From contig OX463779.1 of the NCBI GenBank assembly GCA_949825025.1, positions 32,806,359 through 32,870,358 of the forward strand: 64,000 nt of DNA, written 5' to 3'. Position 1 is the stretch's first letter, and every line of letters starts with the position of its first letter. The notes beneath the pieces are model-generated. The model did not search any database, was not told where the DNA came from, and saw only the letters and a list, made by a program, of their open reading frames with translations. This document shows positions 25,450 through 38,711 of this stretch, piece by piece. A program made the translations under genes and the position numbers. The DNA is from Siphlonurus alternatus (Eukaryota; Arthropoda; Insecta; Ephemeroptera; Siphlonuridae).

Positions 25450-26157
25450 CTAGTGAATGTCTTGTTTGGAGACTCAATTTGCATGAACCTATAGGTATAA
25501 TAATGTACAACTAACCAGGTGTTTTATTTTTTATTTATCCTCAAAACAATTTAAATAACTTTGAATTTCTACATTTTTTAGTGAAAATAGTTCTCAATGA
25601 AATATTTTTTAAAAGAAAAAGTGCCTTCACTTTAGAATTGTGTTTTTACCTTATTATAAACGAGCAATGTTAACTTGGAACATTGGTGATACCATTTTAT
25701 ATTCAATATTAAGCATATTCTTTTATTAAAATTAACGATATTATATATATTAATATTTTTTTTAAATATGTTAGTATAAAATTTAATGTGAAATTGACTT
25801 CTGATGATTGATATGTATTAATAACATGTCTGTATTAGCTTTTTGCTAAATAAAAATACTATTTATTTACTTTTATTTATTTATTAAATTAAAAGTTCAA
25901 TTTGAATTTAATTGAAGTGTACTGTTTATACTGTGTAATGGTATTTTTCTAGCATTTATTACATTTTCGTAATATTAAAAGATAAAAATTGGATAAGCCT
26001 AACAATTCTAGCAACACTGCTGTTATTTAATATGTTATTGACTATATACTGGAGTATTTGTTTATCAAACCCTAATTGGGTGCTTCTACTTACTAATTGC
26101 TCACTAAGTTTGAATCATTGAACTTTCTGAAACCCTAACTTAGCATTTCGCAGTTCT
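25450..26157. other. AT-rich DNA, no gene seen
   Basis: No frame or element is supported between the LINE and SINE copy 2. Confidence 0.45.
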
Positions 26158-26437
26158 TTCCGGAACGGAGGCGGCCACGGACTTGCAATCCCCCCGACAT
26201 TTGCTTTTGACTGGGGGAAACGTGGAAACCTCAGCCAGGATAGACGCTACAGCTTTTGTCAATGGACCGGTGCAATGGTTCAAAACCTAGGGAACCACAT
26301 AGTGAAAAAGAGTAGCGATTTACCCTTGCGTGATAAACTTGATTTTTGTTGAAAATGGTCACCTATCCAATTACTAACCACGCTCAGCATTGACTTTTGT
26401 GATCTGACGAAGCCCGGTCAAACGCACTGCGCCACTG
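26158..26437 (-). mobile_element. SINE with 5S rRNA-like head, copy 2
   Basis: Same family as 9686-10084. On minus it reads GTGGCGCAGTGCGTTTGACC, then GATCACAAAAGTCAATGCTG, then GTGGTTAGTAATTGGATAGG, and shares the body (GGTCCATTGA, CTGAGGTTTCCACG, CGTGGCC). It is more diverged, lacks the A tail and is probably 3' truncated. Confidence 0.75.
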
Positions 26438-27536
26438 ATATAATATGCTAATAGTAAGCTAACATAGTAAAATCAAATAAAAGTGAAGCCTTTATTTATT
26501 ATATTATTATATACGCCGACATTTTTTTATGAGTAGACTGTATTTTATGTTAATTGTCAAGCACTCTTGCTCAAGAAGTTGCATACTTTACAGGCTGTCG
26601 AGGCAAAAGCTCACATTTTTTTTTTTATATTTCTTTAGACAAGGTTTTAAAATACACTTCTTTACTATAATTATATTTACATATTCATCATGTTACTTGA
26701 GTACAAAGGTATAAATCTCTAATAAATATTATTTTTTTTATATAAATAGTCAGCGTCTACGAAAAAAGTACTCCTGCTTTCACCATTGCCTGAATATGAT
26801 GAATGAATAACTTGAATTAACACACTCTGTTGAAAGAATCACCACCTTGAGCTCTTAATTATGATATTTTAGGGTAGACTTTGAATACCTGAAGCCCGCC
26901 ACCACGCTTTAATTCGTTTATGCGTCAACAAAGGTTTAAATTAAATTCAAACTTTAGTGGCTTGGCTATGCGAGAGTATGTATAATAAATTATAGTTGTC
27001 CAAACAATGAGTCTCAACTCAAACTAAACTTTTGGGTAATGAAGGTAAGAAACAAGTTTTATTATATACAACTTCTGGAATTTGATTGAACTACTCTGTA
27101 AAATTTCAGTTTTTAATTATAATTTAGATAATATACATTGAAAAGGATAACCAAATAATATCTGTGATTCTTTGTACACAGAATTATACCTAAGGACGGA
27201 ATTTGTATGTACAATTTCGTCAATTTGAGTTAAATTTGTATTTTTTTTGTTTCTGAGTGTGTGTGCAATAACAACATCAATTTGATGAAATTGTTGAAGC
27301 AATATTAAAATATACTGGGACCCAGCAATCATATTATACGAGTACTATATATTCACTAAAAGTCGTTATCAGGGAAACGAAATAAGAAACTAAACTTTAA
27401 GGATTTTTAAATCAATTTCATCACCGTACCCTTTTAATAACTTAAAATTATATTGAAATATGGATGCAAAATATTTATAATTGAATTTAATTTATATTTT
27501 ATTTGATCATTAACTTGATACAAAAGAGGGGGGAAA
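26438..27536. other. AT-rich DNA, no gene seen
   Basis: Only short frames with no recognisable content. Confidence 0.45.
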
Positions 27537-28249
27537 TTAAAGGCCTTATGAACCTTTGCACAATATTAAGCACACGGTAAGCTTTGCTTCAGTGTGATTC
27601 GGCTGCATAAATTTTTTTGTTTCAACAGCACAAATATCAGAGATAATAGCCGATGAAAAGGAACCTGTGACGTCACTCACGCTCATTCAGCGGCGACAAT
27701 ATAGGGAAATCCCTGCAAAAGATAGGTTCACTCCCGCTGCAACCACGGCCACAATTTTACTTCTGAAATTTTGAAACTTTACCAAGGCAGTTTTGATAGT
27801 ATTTGTCAAATAGTCTGAAAGATTTTTTTTGATGACATTCATACAAACCAAGTTATTGCGGTAGAAAGAGGAGCAAAAATGTTGTATAGGAAAACAATGT
27901 TAAATTTTTAGCTTATCTTGCTACCGCAATAACTCAGTCTGTACACACGCCACCAAAAAAATTCTTCCAGTCTATTTGACAAATATTATCAAGACTACCC
28001 TGGTAAAGTTTCAAAATTCCAGAAGTAAAATTGTGGCCGTGGTTGCAGCGGGAGTGAACCTATCTTTTGCAGGGATTTCCCTATATTGTCGCCGCTGAAT
28101 GAGCGTGAGTGACGTCACAGGTGCTTCTTCATCGGCTATTATCTCTGATATTTGTGCTACTGAAACAAAAAATTTTATGCAGCCGAATCACCCTGAAGCA
28201 AAGCTAACCGTGCACTTAATATTGTGAAAAGGTTCAGAAGGCCTTTAAA
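27537..28249. mobile_element. 705-bp foldback element with TTAA targets
   Basis: TTAA at 27537-27540 and 28246-28249 flank an element with ends AGGCCTTATGAACC and GGTTCAGAAGGCCT. Arms of about 330 bp are nearly perfectly complementary; for example GTGACGTCACTCACGCTCAT on the left matches ATGAGCGTGAGTGACGTCAC on the right. A short central spacer (about 27870-27915) separates them. Each arm carries a TGACGTCA. A TTAA target implies piggyBac-type mobilisation. No coding frame. Confidence 0.92.
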
Positions 28250-28515
28250 TATACTTTTATTAGAAGTTGAAAAATAGTTCAGCTTTGTTATTTTGTTACT
28301 TTTTTATTTCTTATCTGACTGGGTTAACGTCAGAAAAAACATATAATCCAAGAGTCTGACTTACACACGAAGTTTTGGGATGTCCAGTAATCCTGCTAAA
28401 ACTAATAGTGTCGCATAATTCCCGAGAGCTGCTAAGAAGTTCAATTCCATGACATTCTTTTTAATATTAAATTATATGAAATAATTTTTTATAAAAATGT
28501 TACTTGTCTTATCTG

Positions 28516-28637
28516 TAGATCTGTTCGTAAATATATCTGAAATTAACTCAATTATTTGATGATCCTTACGTCCCCTGTACAGAAGGTTCATTTAATTATT
28601 GATTCATAAATCGATTGTGCATTTACGAACTAACCTA
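28516..28637. mobile_element. small MITE, TAGATCTGTTCGTAAAT family, copy 1
   Basis: The ends TAGATCTGTTCGTAAAT and ATTTACGAACTAACCTA are imperfect inverted repeats. The internal sequence (CCTGTACAGAAGGTTCAT, ATTGATTCATAAA) recurs in inverted orientation at 32920-33027. Confidence 0.75.
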
Positions 28638-31477
<2,840 letters not shown>

Positions 31478-31666
31478 TTTTTTGTCGCCATTCTTCTCTC
31501 TGCCCGACTGCGGTGGTTTCTCTCACATGTTCACACTGCAACAGCAAAGCACCATCGCAAATACCACAACAGCCAACGTTACAATTTGTTCTATAGCTGT
31601 GACTGTCAACGTTTGCCATGTCATAAAGACCGACCACCTTCCATTAAAATCGTAATAATTCAACAA

Positions 31667-31668
<2 letters not shown>

Positions 31669-31707
<39 letters not shown>
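31669..31707. repeat. (AT)n microsatellite
   Basis: About 19 AT units. Confidence 0.95.
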
Positions 31708-31710
<3 letters not shown>

Positions 31711-32475
31711 ATATTATAAAATAATACAGATTTATGAGTAGAAAAGGAGACAAAGAGAGAACTAGATGGTTAAATATACCGTAGGCTAGACTAGGGTTTC
31801 TCAATGCGTGTGTTACATGTTATAACCTATGATGCTGTTCCTGAAATCTTTCCTGCCTTCCTTTAATCCTTATATTTTATTTTTCAAATTAACACTTTCC
31901 GTTTTAGTCTATATTTTCCCTCATTTTCATATAAAAATAATCTCCACAGGTTGCAGTACAATCTCATAATCCTCGAATCTCATCTCCACCCGTCCTCTTG
32001 GTGACGTACCGGGAGAGTAGCCATTACGGTGAGAGCCGTTTGTCACTTTTACAATCATCCCTTCCCATTACCTTCACATCACATCCTGAGAAGGCGTCTT
32101 GGTAGACCAAGATAGTTTATTAAAACTGATGTCAAGAGACAAAACTGCATCGGACTTGTAAAAAATTATTCATCAATCACTAGGCTATAACACTCTATAG
32201 CAAATAATAATAATTTTATTTCGAAGGCGAAGGTTGTACACAAGATAACATACATCACGTCAAAACCTACAAATAAACCTACAGAATTCAATATTTAATG
32301 TACGATTTTTGTAATGAATCTTCTTTATTTTTTCCCCCTCTTTATGACTCAAATTCAGAAGTAAGAGAGATGAGAAAAAAGTTGTAATATAACTAATACG
32401 ATAGTTATTTGAACATGGTGTACGTAACGTCATATACATATTTGGCTTTGTAAATTTGATAACAATGTACACCAT
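31708..32475. other. no gene seen
   Basis: Mixed-composition DNA. A moderately GC-rich block at 31960-32120 contains no convincing exon. Confidence 0.4.
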
Positions 32476-32807
32476 GAATGGAGTATCGACCTCAAAATTT
32501 TTTATTGCAGAAATGGATAGAGGGTGCAAAGTTATGCTACCCTGATTTTTTTCAGATTTTTTTGAGACCGGTAACTATTTTTAAAAAAATTATTGAAATT
32601 CCTTTTCGTGACGTCACGAGACGCCGCTCCTTAAGAAAAAGATAGGACTTGCCGCCGCGTGACGTCACAAAAAGGACTTTCAATAATTTTTTTAAAAATA
32701 GTTCCCGGTCCCAAAAAAATCTGAAAAAAAAAAACAGGGTAATATAACTTACTTACACCCTCTATCCATTTCTGCAATAAAAAAAAATTGAGGTTGATAC
32801 TCCATTC
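32476..32807. mobile_element. foldback family FB-A, second full-length copy
   Basis: The ends GAATGGAGTATCGACCTCAA and TTGAGGTTGATACTCCATTC lead into arms of about 150 bp. Two CREs occur in the centre (32609-32616, 32660-32667) around CACGAGACGCCGC. The sequence parallels 18837-19147 throughout. Confidence 0.88.
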
Positions 32808-32919
32808 CTGTTCTAATTGGGGGCGGTGCAAGGCAGCCTTTGGAGGTGTGGTGAATGATTATGATTTGATGGTGGCTAGAATAGATGCTCCCCTAACATT
32901 GTAAATTTATTTATCTTCT

Positions 32920-33027
32920 TAGGTCTGTTCTTAAATGAACAATCATTTCATGAATCAATGATCAGATGAACCGTCTGTATAGGGAAAATCAAACAATCAA
33001 TTAATTGTGTGTTTACGAACAGATCTA
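32920..33027. mobile_element. small MITE, TAGATCTGTTCGTAAAT family, copy 2 (inverted)
   Basis: The ends TAGGTCTGTTCTTAAAT and GTTTACGAACAGATCTA are imperfect inverted repeats. The reverse complement aligns with 28516-28637 along its length. Confidence 0.75.
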
Positions 33028-34588
33028 ATGTCTCGTGGAGCTGCAGGAACCAGGAAATGAGGCAAGGGTCTAAGTTCAACCTGTCCCGAGGTGTACAAGG
33101 TCAAAAGGTCATTCAATTGTTTCGTTGGCCCTGCCACATGATATAATTATGTAACCTGCTCTATTTTGGTGCTGAGCAATTTGCCTAACCTCAAGGTGAG
33201 ATTATATCAGCTTTATTTTTTTTAAATAATTATGCAATTATATAATTAAATTTATAGAAACATTAAATTTAATTGTTTTTATTCATACAGAAAAGGGTAT
33301 CGTTTAAGTAAAAAATCATAATTCAGCCTTAGTTTTTAAATAAAATCCATGCACTAAAAATTTACATTTCTTTTTAACTTATCAAACATTAAAGTCAATA
33401 TAAATAATTTTTAAGTGACTAAACCCAAGTACGTATATACCTCACATAAAAAATGTAAAATAATTTAGATAAAAATTTATTTGAACTTTGACATTAGTCT
33501 GCTCAATATATTTTTTAGTTATAGCTACTATATTTTAAAATCATATTACAATAGAATACAAAAAATGGAAATAAATTGATAAATTATTACCTACTTTCAT
33601 GTTATAACAAAATTAAAAGCAAAATAAATGACATTACAAATTGTGCTAAAAGGTCTTGTTCCCTTAATAATCTTTTTTGTTAACATGCACTCATCTTGAG
33701 CTGTAATCAGATTACCACTGAGAAGGAGTTGCTAGCGACGACGCTCACACAGCACTTACTCAAATTACGCTACTACTGCTTTACCTCGCGTTTGCTGCCT
33801 ACTTTTCCCTCCCTCCCTCTCCTTACATCACCTTATACATCTCTGTGAAACGAACCAACAACGTAAAGATAAGTTTCAAAACAATTGCTTCTGAATATAA
33901 TATTAAGTTATATAATATACTGAGGCTCTATATTTTATAAATTAATTGTAGGGTTTCAATGACGTCATTACCAAAGAATAAAGATCGATCTTTAACGTAA
34001 TATGCTTTAGAAAATTAAACCATTCACAATCTAAACTTGAAATGTACTTTCACTTATAAACTAATTTAAAATTTAATATATCACAATATTAATACGCTAT
34101 TGTATTTTTATATACCAATGTATAGATTTAAAGTTTATTTAAAATCACATTTTCTTGTTATTTTTGCATCACTAGTGAATTAATAAGAATTAGATTAGAT
34201 GGGTTAATCCTTAGCAAGCTTAAGTTTGGTGTGCATGTCATCGTACACCTGAGAGTAATAAATCACAGTGTGAGCGCAAGAGAGGTGGAGCCCTTATAGC
34301 AAAGGTAACACAATTTTATATACGGAATAATTAAGCGTAACATTGACATATATTTAATGAGAATTTATCGATTTTTAAAGTCACTTCTATCTAATTTACA
34401 TTATTTTTAATATACATGGAAGTTAAACTTTTGCAGCGTGAGATTTATAAAGAAAAATATTTTGTTAAATTGTTTTTTATGGCAAGTTATGACACGATGA
34501 AAGTACGAAAGAATTAAAAGTCAAAACTTTCATAAAAATTGAGTTTAAAAAATAAGAACGTTAGTTGAGTCTGAAATTAGTATAATTT

Positions 34589-34591
<3 letters not shown>
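33028..34591. other. no gene seen; one CRE at 33960
   Basis: AT-rich DNA with a slightly GC-richer block at 33700-33850 and TGACGTCA at 33960-33967. No exon is supported. Confidence 0.4.

Positions 34592-34684
<93 letters not shown>
34592..34684. repeat. (CT)n microsatellite
   Basis: About 46 dinucleotides, uninterrupted. Confidence 0.97.
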
Positions 34685-34687
<3 letters not shown>

Positions 34688-34942
34688 TCATAATTTTCTT
34701 AAAATAATCCAATAATTTTAAACTGAAATTATAAACAAATACAGACGCAGCCATACATAATATTTATAAAACTTGGTTTATGGAAAATATAAATATTAAG
34801 TTTTATTATTTTTTTTTATCTTCAATCCATTTCACCTTATATACAATACTTAAAACGTAAACTTAAATAAAGATTGCATAAATAATAATGTTAATATATA
34901 AAAAATATTACACATAATTACAGTAATTTTTATAAGCTCATT

Positions 34943-34948
34943 AAATTA
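34943..34948. repeat. left target-site duplication AAATTA
   Basis: A 6-bp direct repeat immediately outside the left Polinton end, identical to 54834-54839. Confidence 0.95.
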
Positions 34949-35107
34949 AGTAGTAATCGAGGGGGAAAATATAAACTTCCCGCAAGAAGGGGACAGAGGT
35001 GATGAAAATAATTCTATCACATTTAACATGGGATTTTCCTATACTGAACTTAACATAGGAAGTATAGGAACTAAGTATGATACCTATGTTAAATATGATA
35101 GAATTAT
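34949..35107. repeat. left terminal inverted repeat
   Basis: Matches the reverse complement of the right end for about 125 bp with at most a base or so of difference. It then continues as TATGATACCTATGTTAAATA, which pairs with the right end beyond a 61-bp unit that is duplicated only there. Confidence 0.9.
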
Positions 35108-35151
35108 GGCATGTAATATACTTTTTTATAGTTTTACACACATGAAAGTTC

Positions 35152-35163
35152 TGCGCATGCGCA
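35152..35163. promoter_or_regulatory. NRF1/ewg-type palindrome TGCGCATGCGCA
   Basis: An exact 12-bp match to the animal NRF1 consensus (YGCGCATGCGCR), followed by CTGATAT. A near-identical site followed by CTGATCT lies at 35441. Confidence 0.55.
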
Positions 35164-35172
35164 CTGATATGT

Positions 35173-35405
35173 TTAACATAGTAAGTATACGTAAATACTA
35201 TGTTAAAAATGTTAAATCGTATAATACATGTGTAACATAGGAAGTATACATAATTATTATTTTACCAATATTAAATAATATAATCTATGTGTAACATAGG
35301 AAGTATACGTATTTACTATGTTACCAATGTTAAATCGTATAATACATGTGTACCATAGGAAGTATACACAATTACTATGCTTCCAATGTTAAAACATATA
35401 ATGTT
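35173..35405. repeat. left subterminal tandem repeats, ~59-bp period
   Basis: Four diverged units start at about 35175, 35234, 35293 and 35353, each with AACATAGGAAGTATAC (or a one-base variant) followed by AATGTTAAA. The same AACATAGGAAGTATA core lies in the TIR (near 35054) and, complemented, twice in the right TIR. They could be integrase or terminal-protein recognition sites. Confidence 0.8.
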
Positions 35406-35440
35406 TTATTATTATAATACATAAGCATACAAAAGCTTCA

Positions 35441-35450
35441 CGCATGCGCA
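35441..35450. promoter_or_regulatory. second NRF1-type site upstream of gene 1
   Basis: CGCATGCGCA lies about 107 bp upstream of the TATA box at 35557. Confidence 0.5.
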
Positions 35451-35556
35451 CTGATCTATATTCAGCCCCTCCACTTTCTTTCCCCTTAAGTGATACCCCC
35501 TCTACACTTCTCCTTTTGAGTGTATCGAATTAATGCTGACATCGAAAATATAGGCC

Positions 35557-35564
35557 TATATAAG
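35557..35564 (+). promoter_or_regulatory. TATA box of the first Polinton gene
   Basis: TATATAAG followed by CGGGGCAC. The promoter at 42905 has TATAAAAG followed by AGGGGCAA, so both share a TATA plus GGGGCA architecture. The start codon is about 103 bp downstream. Confidence 0.65.
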
Positions 35565-35666
35565 CGGGGCACGCTCTTTCTCGGTCTGAATCTTCCTTGA
35601 CACCAAATCAAGCGAATAATCAGAGATCAATTATTGATATCTAATATATATTGGATATATTTTACT

Positions 35667-36758
35667 ATGTCTTTATCAAAGACCGCTATGGATACGTCAT
35701 CCATTACTGGACGCCGTAAGAGTACAAGAACTATTACCCAAGTACCTATTTCTCCCATCAACCCATCTTTTGAGAAATCTGCTATTCCTGAAACTCCTCG
35801 TCGTCGTCGTCCTGCATCTCCAGACCTATTTGCCACACCTCCACCGCCTCCATCTTCTCCACAAACTCCTCGTCGCTGTTCTTCTCCTGACGTATCATCA
35901 ATTCCTCTACCTCCATCTGATGAAAACACCACAGATGATGGTCTACAATCTGCACCTGCTTCGCAAATGCTATCTCCACCTGCATCGCAAACGCCATCTC
36001 CACCTGCCTCTCCTTCTACCGAGAGTGGCAATGAAACTGATGATGAGATCAATGACAGCGACAAAGAAAACGTGGATCCAAAGCCCAGGAGATTCATCCA
36101 CATCGAGGAGCCTACTGTCTCAGGCCTTCTCATGAGTAACGAGAATGCTTTGAACGATATGGACTGCATATGTCTTCCCGTGAACGTGGAAAAGGCACTG
36201 AACTCTCTTCCTGGCTGGGTTGGGAAGAGAAAACGTGACGTTGAGGAACTTCAGAGGAAGCGGAGGAAGCTGTCCAACCAGGATATCGTACTTGCTGCTG
36301 ACTTCACTATTGGCAATGAAATGTTAGTTAGGGTATGCACTCTCACTGATAGCAAGTTGGATATAGATGAAAGAATTGTCATTGTATTCAAGCATGGGGA
36401 AAACGAAATTCAATTGCCTGCTGTAGATTTTATGAAGGATGGGATGGATCTGATCAACCACGGCATGATGTACTATGCTGATGATCCAGCATGCAATTGG
36501 AATTACTTTCACCTTGTTGATAGTTCCGATGTGAGATGCTTGTTTGAGAAAACAAGTGTTTCACGATATGTAGCCATTGAACGTGATGTAGACAATTGTA
36601 CTGTTGAGAGAATTGTTATTTGTGCCCCTACTTGGGTTCAGTTGAAGGCTCTCAAGCCGGTCTTAGCCCAGTGTATTGAACATTATGTCAACTTTGTTGT
36701 GTTAGGGCAAGGAGTATGTGAATCATTCTCTACAGGTCTTCCATCACCTAGGAAGTAA
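35667..36758 (+). CDS. Polinton accessory protein with Pro-rich N-terminus, KEN box and possible PC4-like C-terminal half
   Basis: A 363-aa protein from the ATG at 35667; earlier in-frame codons lack ATG. Residues 1-125 are Ser/Pro/Thr-rich with repeated SP and TP sites, several followed by Arg (TPRRRR, TPRRC), as in CDK substrates. A classic KEN box with flanking acid and proline (DKENVDP) lies at residues 132-138. A basic cluster (KRKRDV...RKRRK, about 180-205) looks like a nuclear localisation signal. The C-terminal half shows two strand-rich units each ending in a helix (around FTIGNEMLVRV and RYVAIERD...PTWVQLKAL). The 222-aa protein at 42975 has the same layout, so the two may be paralogues with ssDNA-binding PC4-like folds; that is inference. 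It has its own TATA box and a poly(A) signal at 36810. Confidence 0.75.
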   Translation: MSLSKTAMDTSSITGRRKSTRTITQVPISPINPSFEKSAIPETPRRRRPASPDLFATPPPPPSSPQTPRRCSSPDVSSIPLPPSDENTTDDGLQSAPASQMLSPPASQTPSPPASPSTESGNETDDEINDSDKENVDPKPRRFIHIEEPTVSGLLMSNENALNDMDCICLPVNVEKALNSLPGWVGKRKRDVEELQRKRRKLSNQDIVLAADFTIGNEMLVRVCTLTDSKLDIDERIVIVFKHGENEIQLPAVDFMKDGMDLINHGMMYYADDPACNWNYFHLVDSSDVRCLFEKTSVSRYVAIERDVDNCTVERIVICAPTWVQLKALKPVLAQCIEHYVNFVVLGQGVCESFSTGLPSPRK

Positions 36759-36809
36759 TGTTTTGTAATGTCATGTTGTATTTTATATACCTTATGATTA
36801 CAATACCCG

Positions 36810-36815
36810 AATAAA
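36810..36815 (+). terminator. poly(A) signal AATAAA after gene 1
   Basis: AATAAA 51 bp after the stop codon, before the promoter of the ATPase gene. Confidence 0.6.
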
Positions 36816-36914
36816 AATATAAAAATGAAATGTGCATTTAATTTCTAATTTTATATAATCCTTATAACCATAGTCTTTAAATATATATATAATACTATAG
36901 TACAATAAAAACAA

Positions 36915-36951
36915 TATATAAATTATAGAACATTTTAAAAATTGATCAGTC
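36915..36951 (+). promoter_or_regulatory. core promoter of the morphogenesis gene block
   Basis: TATATAAA at 36915-36922 and an arthropod initiator TCAGTC at 36946-36951 are 31-33 bp apart. The predicted leader before the ATPase ATG is only about 10 nt. CAGTCATAA-ATGG also precedes the 222-aa gene, and CAGTCATGG the protease. Confidence 0.55.
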
Positions 36952-36957
36952 ATAAAC

Positions 36958-37611
36958 ATGGACTTGAGGTTGAAGCATCCATTTACTTCTTGTGTAGCAG
37001 GTCCAACTAGTAGTGGTAAATCATATTTTGTGGAGAAGTTAATATTAGAAGGTTTAAAGTGTTGTAATACAAAGTTTGAGGACATTTTATGGTGCTATTC
37101 AGGATGGCATCCAGAAATTAGCTCTTTAGCAAATATTATAAAATTTCAGCAAGGTATAGAAGATATAACAAGGGAGGATTTTACTCTTCCCAGGCTAATA
37201 ATTATTGATGATCTCATGAGAGAGAGTGGACCAAGTATAGTTGATTTATTCACTCGAGGCTCTCATCACTCAAATACATCTGTAATATTCATTACACAGA
37301 ATATATTTCATCAGTCAAAAGGTGCTAGGGATATAAGTTTAAATACACATTACTTGATACTTTTCAAAAACCCTAGAGATAGTGCACAAATTGCTCACCT
37401 GGCACGCCAAATATATCCTTCTAGTCCTAAATACATTCAGGAAGCTTATAAGGACTCAACAGAGAGAGCGCATGGTTATTTGCTTGTTGATCTTACTCAG
37501 AGCACACCTGATCACTGCAGAATTAGGACAAATATATTAGGAGAAAAAGAACCAGGATATCCAGTCATATACGTACCAAAAGATAAAAATAAAAAGCAAG
37601 GGAAAAAATAA
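36958..37611 (+). CDS. ATP: genome-packaging ATPase (FtsK/HerA, A32-like)
   Basis: A 217-aa ATPase that would drive DNA into preformed capsids. Walker A is GPTSSGKS at residues 15-22. Walker B is LIIIDDLM at 80-87, with the acidic pair D84-D85. A sensor-like ITQN lies at 112-115, followed by a typical Polinton tail (NTHYLILFKNPRD). The length is normal for Polinton ATPases. It is the first frame of a tight gene block; its stop is 6 bp before the next ATG. The start is fixed by the Inr/TATA spacing and by the lack of upstream in-frame sequence. No missing motif. Confidence 0.95.
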   Translation: MDLRLKHPFTSCVAGPTSSGKSYFVEKLILEGLKCCNTKFEDILWCYSGWHPEISSLANIIKFQQGIEDITREDFTLPRLIIIDDLMRESGPSIVDLFTRGSHHSNTSVIFITQNIFHQSKGARDISLNTHYLILFKNPRDSAQIAHLARQIYPSSPKYIQEAYKDSTERAHGYLLVDLTQSTPDHCRIRTNILGEKEPGYPVIYVPKDKNKKQGKK

Positions 37612-37617
37612 TCAGTT

Positions 37618-37947
37618 ATGGCTCATCCACTGACAGAGCAGCAGGTAGCCATTTTAAAAACAGTTCTGAATGCTAAGCCTGAACTTAGGAATGCTCTATT
37701 GAAGCACGCTGATAAAAATCTTACTTGCACTCTTTGTGAATGTGTTTTGAACATACTGAACGGAAATATTCCTCTGAATGATAATCTGAAGAGAAAGTAT
37801 AGGAAACACAAAGAATATTTACGAAATATTGTTAAAAAATCAGGTACTTGGAAGAATAAGAGGAAAATAATACAAAAAGGTGGAAATTTTCTAATACCTT
37901 TGCTTGCACCTGTAATTGGCGCATTAATATCTAGACTATTTCAATAA
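37618..37947 (+). CDS. small conserved Polinton protein with hydrophobic C-terminus
   Basis: A 109-aa protein. Residues 1-60 are helical and moderately acidic (LTEQQVAILKTVL, LCECVLNILNG). A basic stretch (KRKYRKHKEYL, KNKRKIIQKGG) follows, then a C-terminal hydrophobic helix (LIPLLAPVIGALISRLF). I recognise the KNKRK-I/L-x-QKGG-F layout from other Polintons, where it sits beside ATPase and capsid genes. Its function is unknown; a membrane-active or internal virion peptide is a guess. The stop (37945-37947) overlaps the next ATG as TAATG. Confidence 0.8.
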   Translation: MAHPLTEQQVAILKTVLNAKPELRNALLKHADKNLTCTLCECVLNILNGNIPLNDNLKRKYRKHKEYLRNIVKKSGTWKNKRKIIQKGGNFLIPLLAPVIGALISRLFQ

Positions 37948-38711
37948 TGGATCATTCAACTAAAATGATACTTGTACCTCCAGAGATATTTGCAAGGTTA
38001 GATACAAAGAAGCTTAATGACTTGGACAAGGATATGCATACAATACTATATAATGGAAAAGATAGTGATGAAATGAAATGGAAGATGTATTCAGAGACTC
38101 TTCAAAAATATTTACATCTGGTGAAAGAGAAGGAAAAAGCTATTGAGATTCCTATTGTGAATACTATAACAAAGAAAGTAGATAATATTAATAATGCTAT
38201 GTCAGACTTAAATAGTGAGAATCATAGTACTCCTATAAAAAGCACTGAGGTTTCTATTGGTAGACAAACTCCTGACCCAAAAATTTTAAAGCTAGTTAAC
38301 AAAGCACTACCTAAAACATTGAAAGAAAAAGGTCGAGAATTACTATCTCTATTACATGATGCTAATATAGTATCATGGAGCAAGAATAGAGAAATTGAAG
38401 TAAATGGTAATATTATAAAAAATTCTAATATAGTAGATTTAGTTTGTAATGCAGTTCAAAGAAAAACATTGAGGAATCCAATCGGATGGAATGAATTTGT
38501 TTTGGCTGTGGTTGATTCAAATGTTCCAAAATGTTATATAGGTAAGAATATAGCAGACACGTATCAAGAATTAAAGCCCAGTACAGCCACAACTTCTCAT
38601 CAACTAACATCGAACGTTGCTTCTTCTTCAAGGGCCAAAACAGTACCTACAGCAAGGAAAGGTGTCTCTTCTGCTCCATCTATCTCAGGCTGGTCTAAAT
38701 TTAAAATATGA
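37947..38711 (+). CDS. conserved Polinton protein of unknown function
   Basis: A 254-aa protein. The N-terminal part (MILVPPEIFARL, then helical MYSETLQKYLHLVKEKEK) leads through a linker to a compact central domain (about 105-205): LKEKGRELLSLLHDANIVSW, EIEVNGNIIKNSNIVDLV, NPIGWNEFVLAVVDSNVP. This pattern is common in arthropod Polintons next to the integrase. The Ser/Thr-rich C-tail is probably disordered. Enzymatic motifs are absent. It overlaps its neighbours by TAATG at the start and ATGA at the end, so it is probably translated from the shared transcript. Confidence 0.8.
   Translation: MDHSTKMILVPPEIFARLDTKKLNDLDKDMHTILYNGKDSDEMKWKMYSETLQKYLHLVKEKEKAIEIPIVNTITKKVDNINNAMSDLNSENHSTPIKSTEVSIGRQTPDPKILKLVNKALPKTLKEKGRELLSLLHDANIVSWSKNREIEVNGNIIKNSNIVDLVCNAVQRKTLRNPIGWNEFVLAVVDSNVPKCYIGKNIADTYQELKPSTATTSHQLTSNVASSSRAKTVPTARKGVSSAPSISGWSKFKI

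Noticed and set aside
22260..25470. Target-site duplication for the LINE
   Set aside because: AAATTGA-like words occur near both ends but do not abut the element boundaries convincingly.
35627..36169. 180-codon minus-strand frame opposite the first Polinton gene
   Set aside because: Shadow of the Pro/Ser-rich plus-strand coding sequence; no promoter, splice or domain support.
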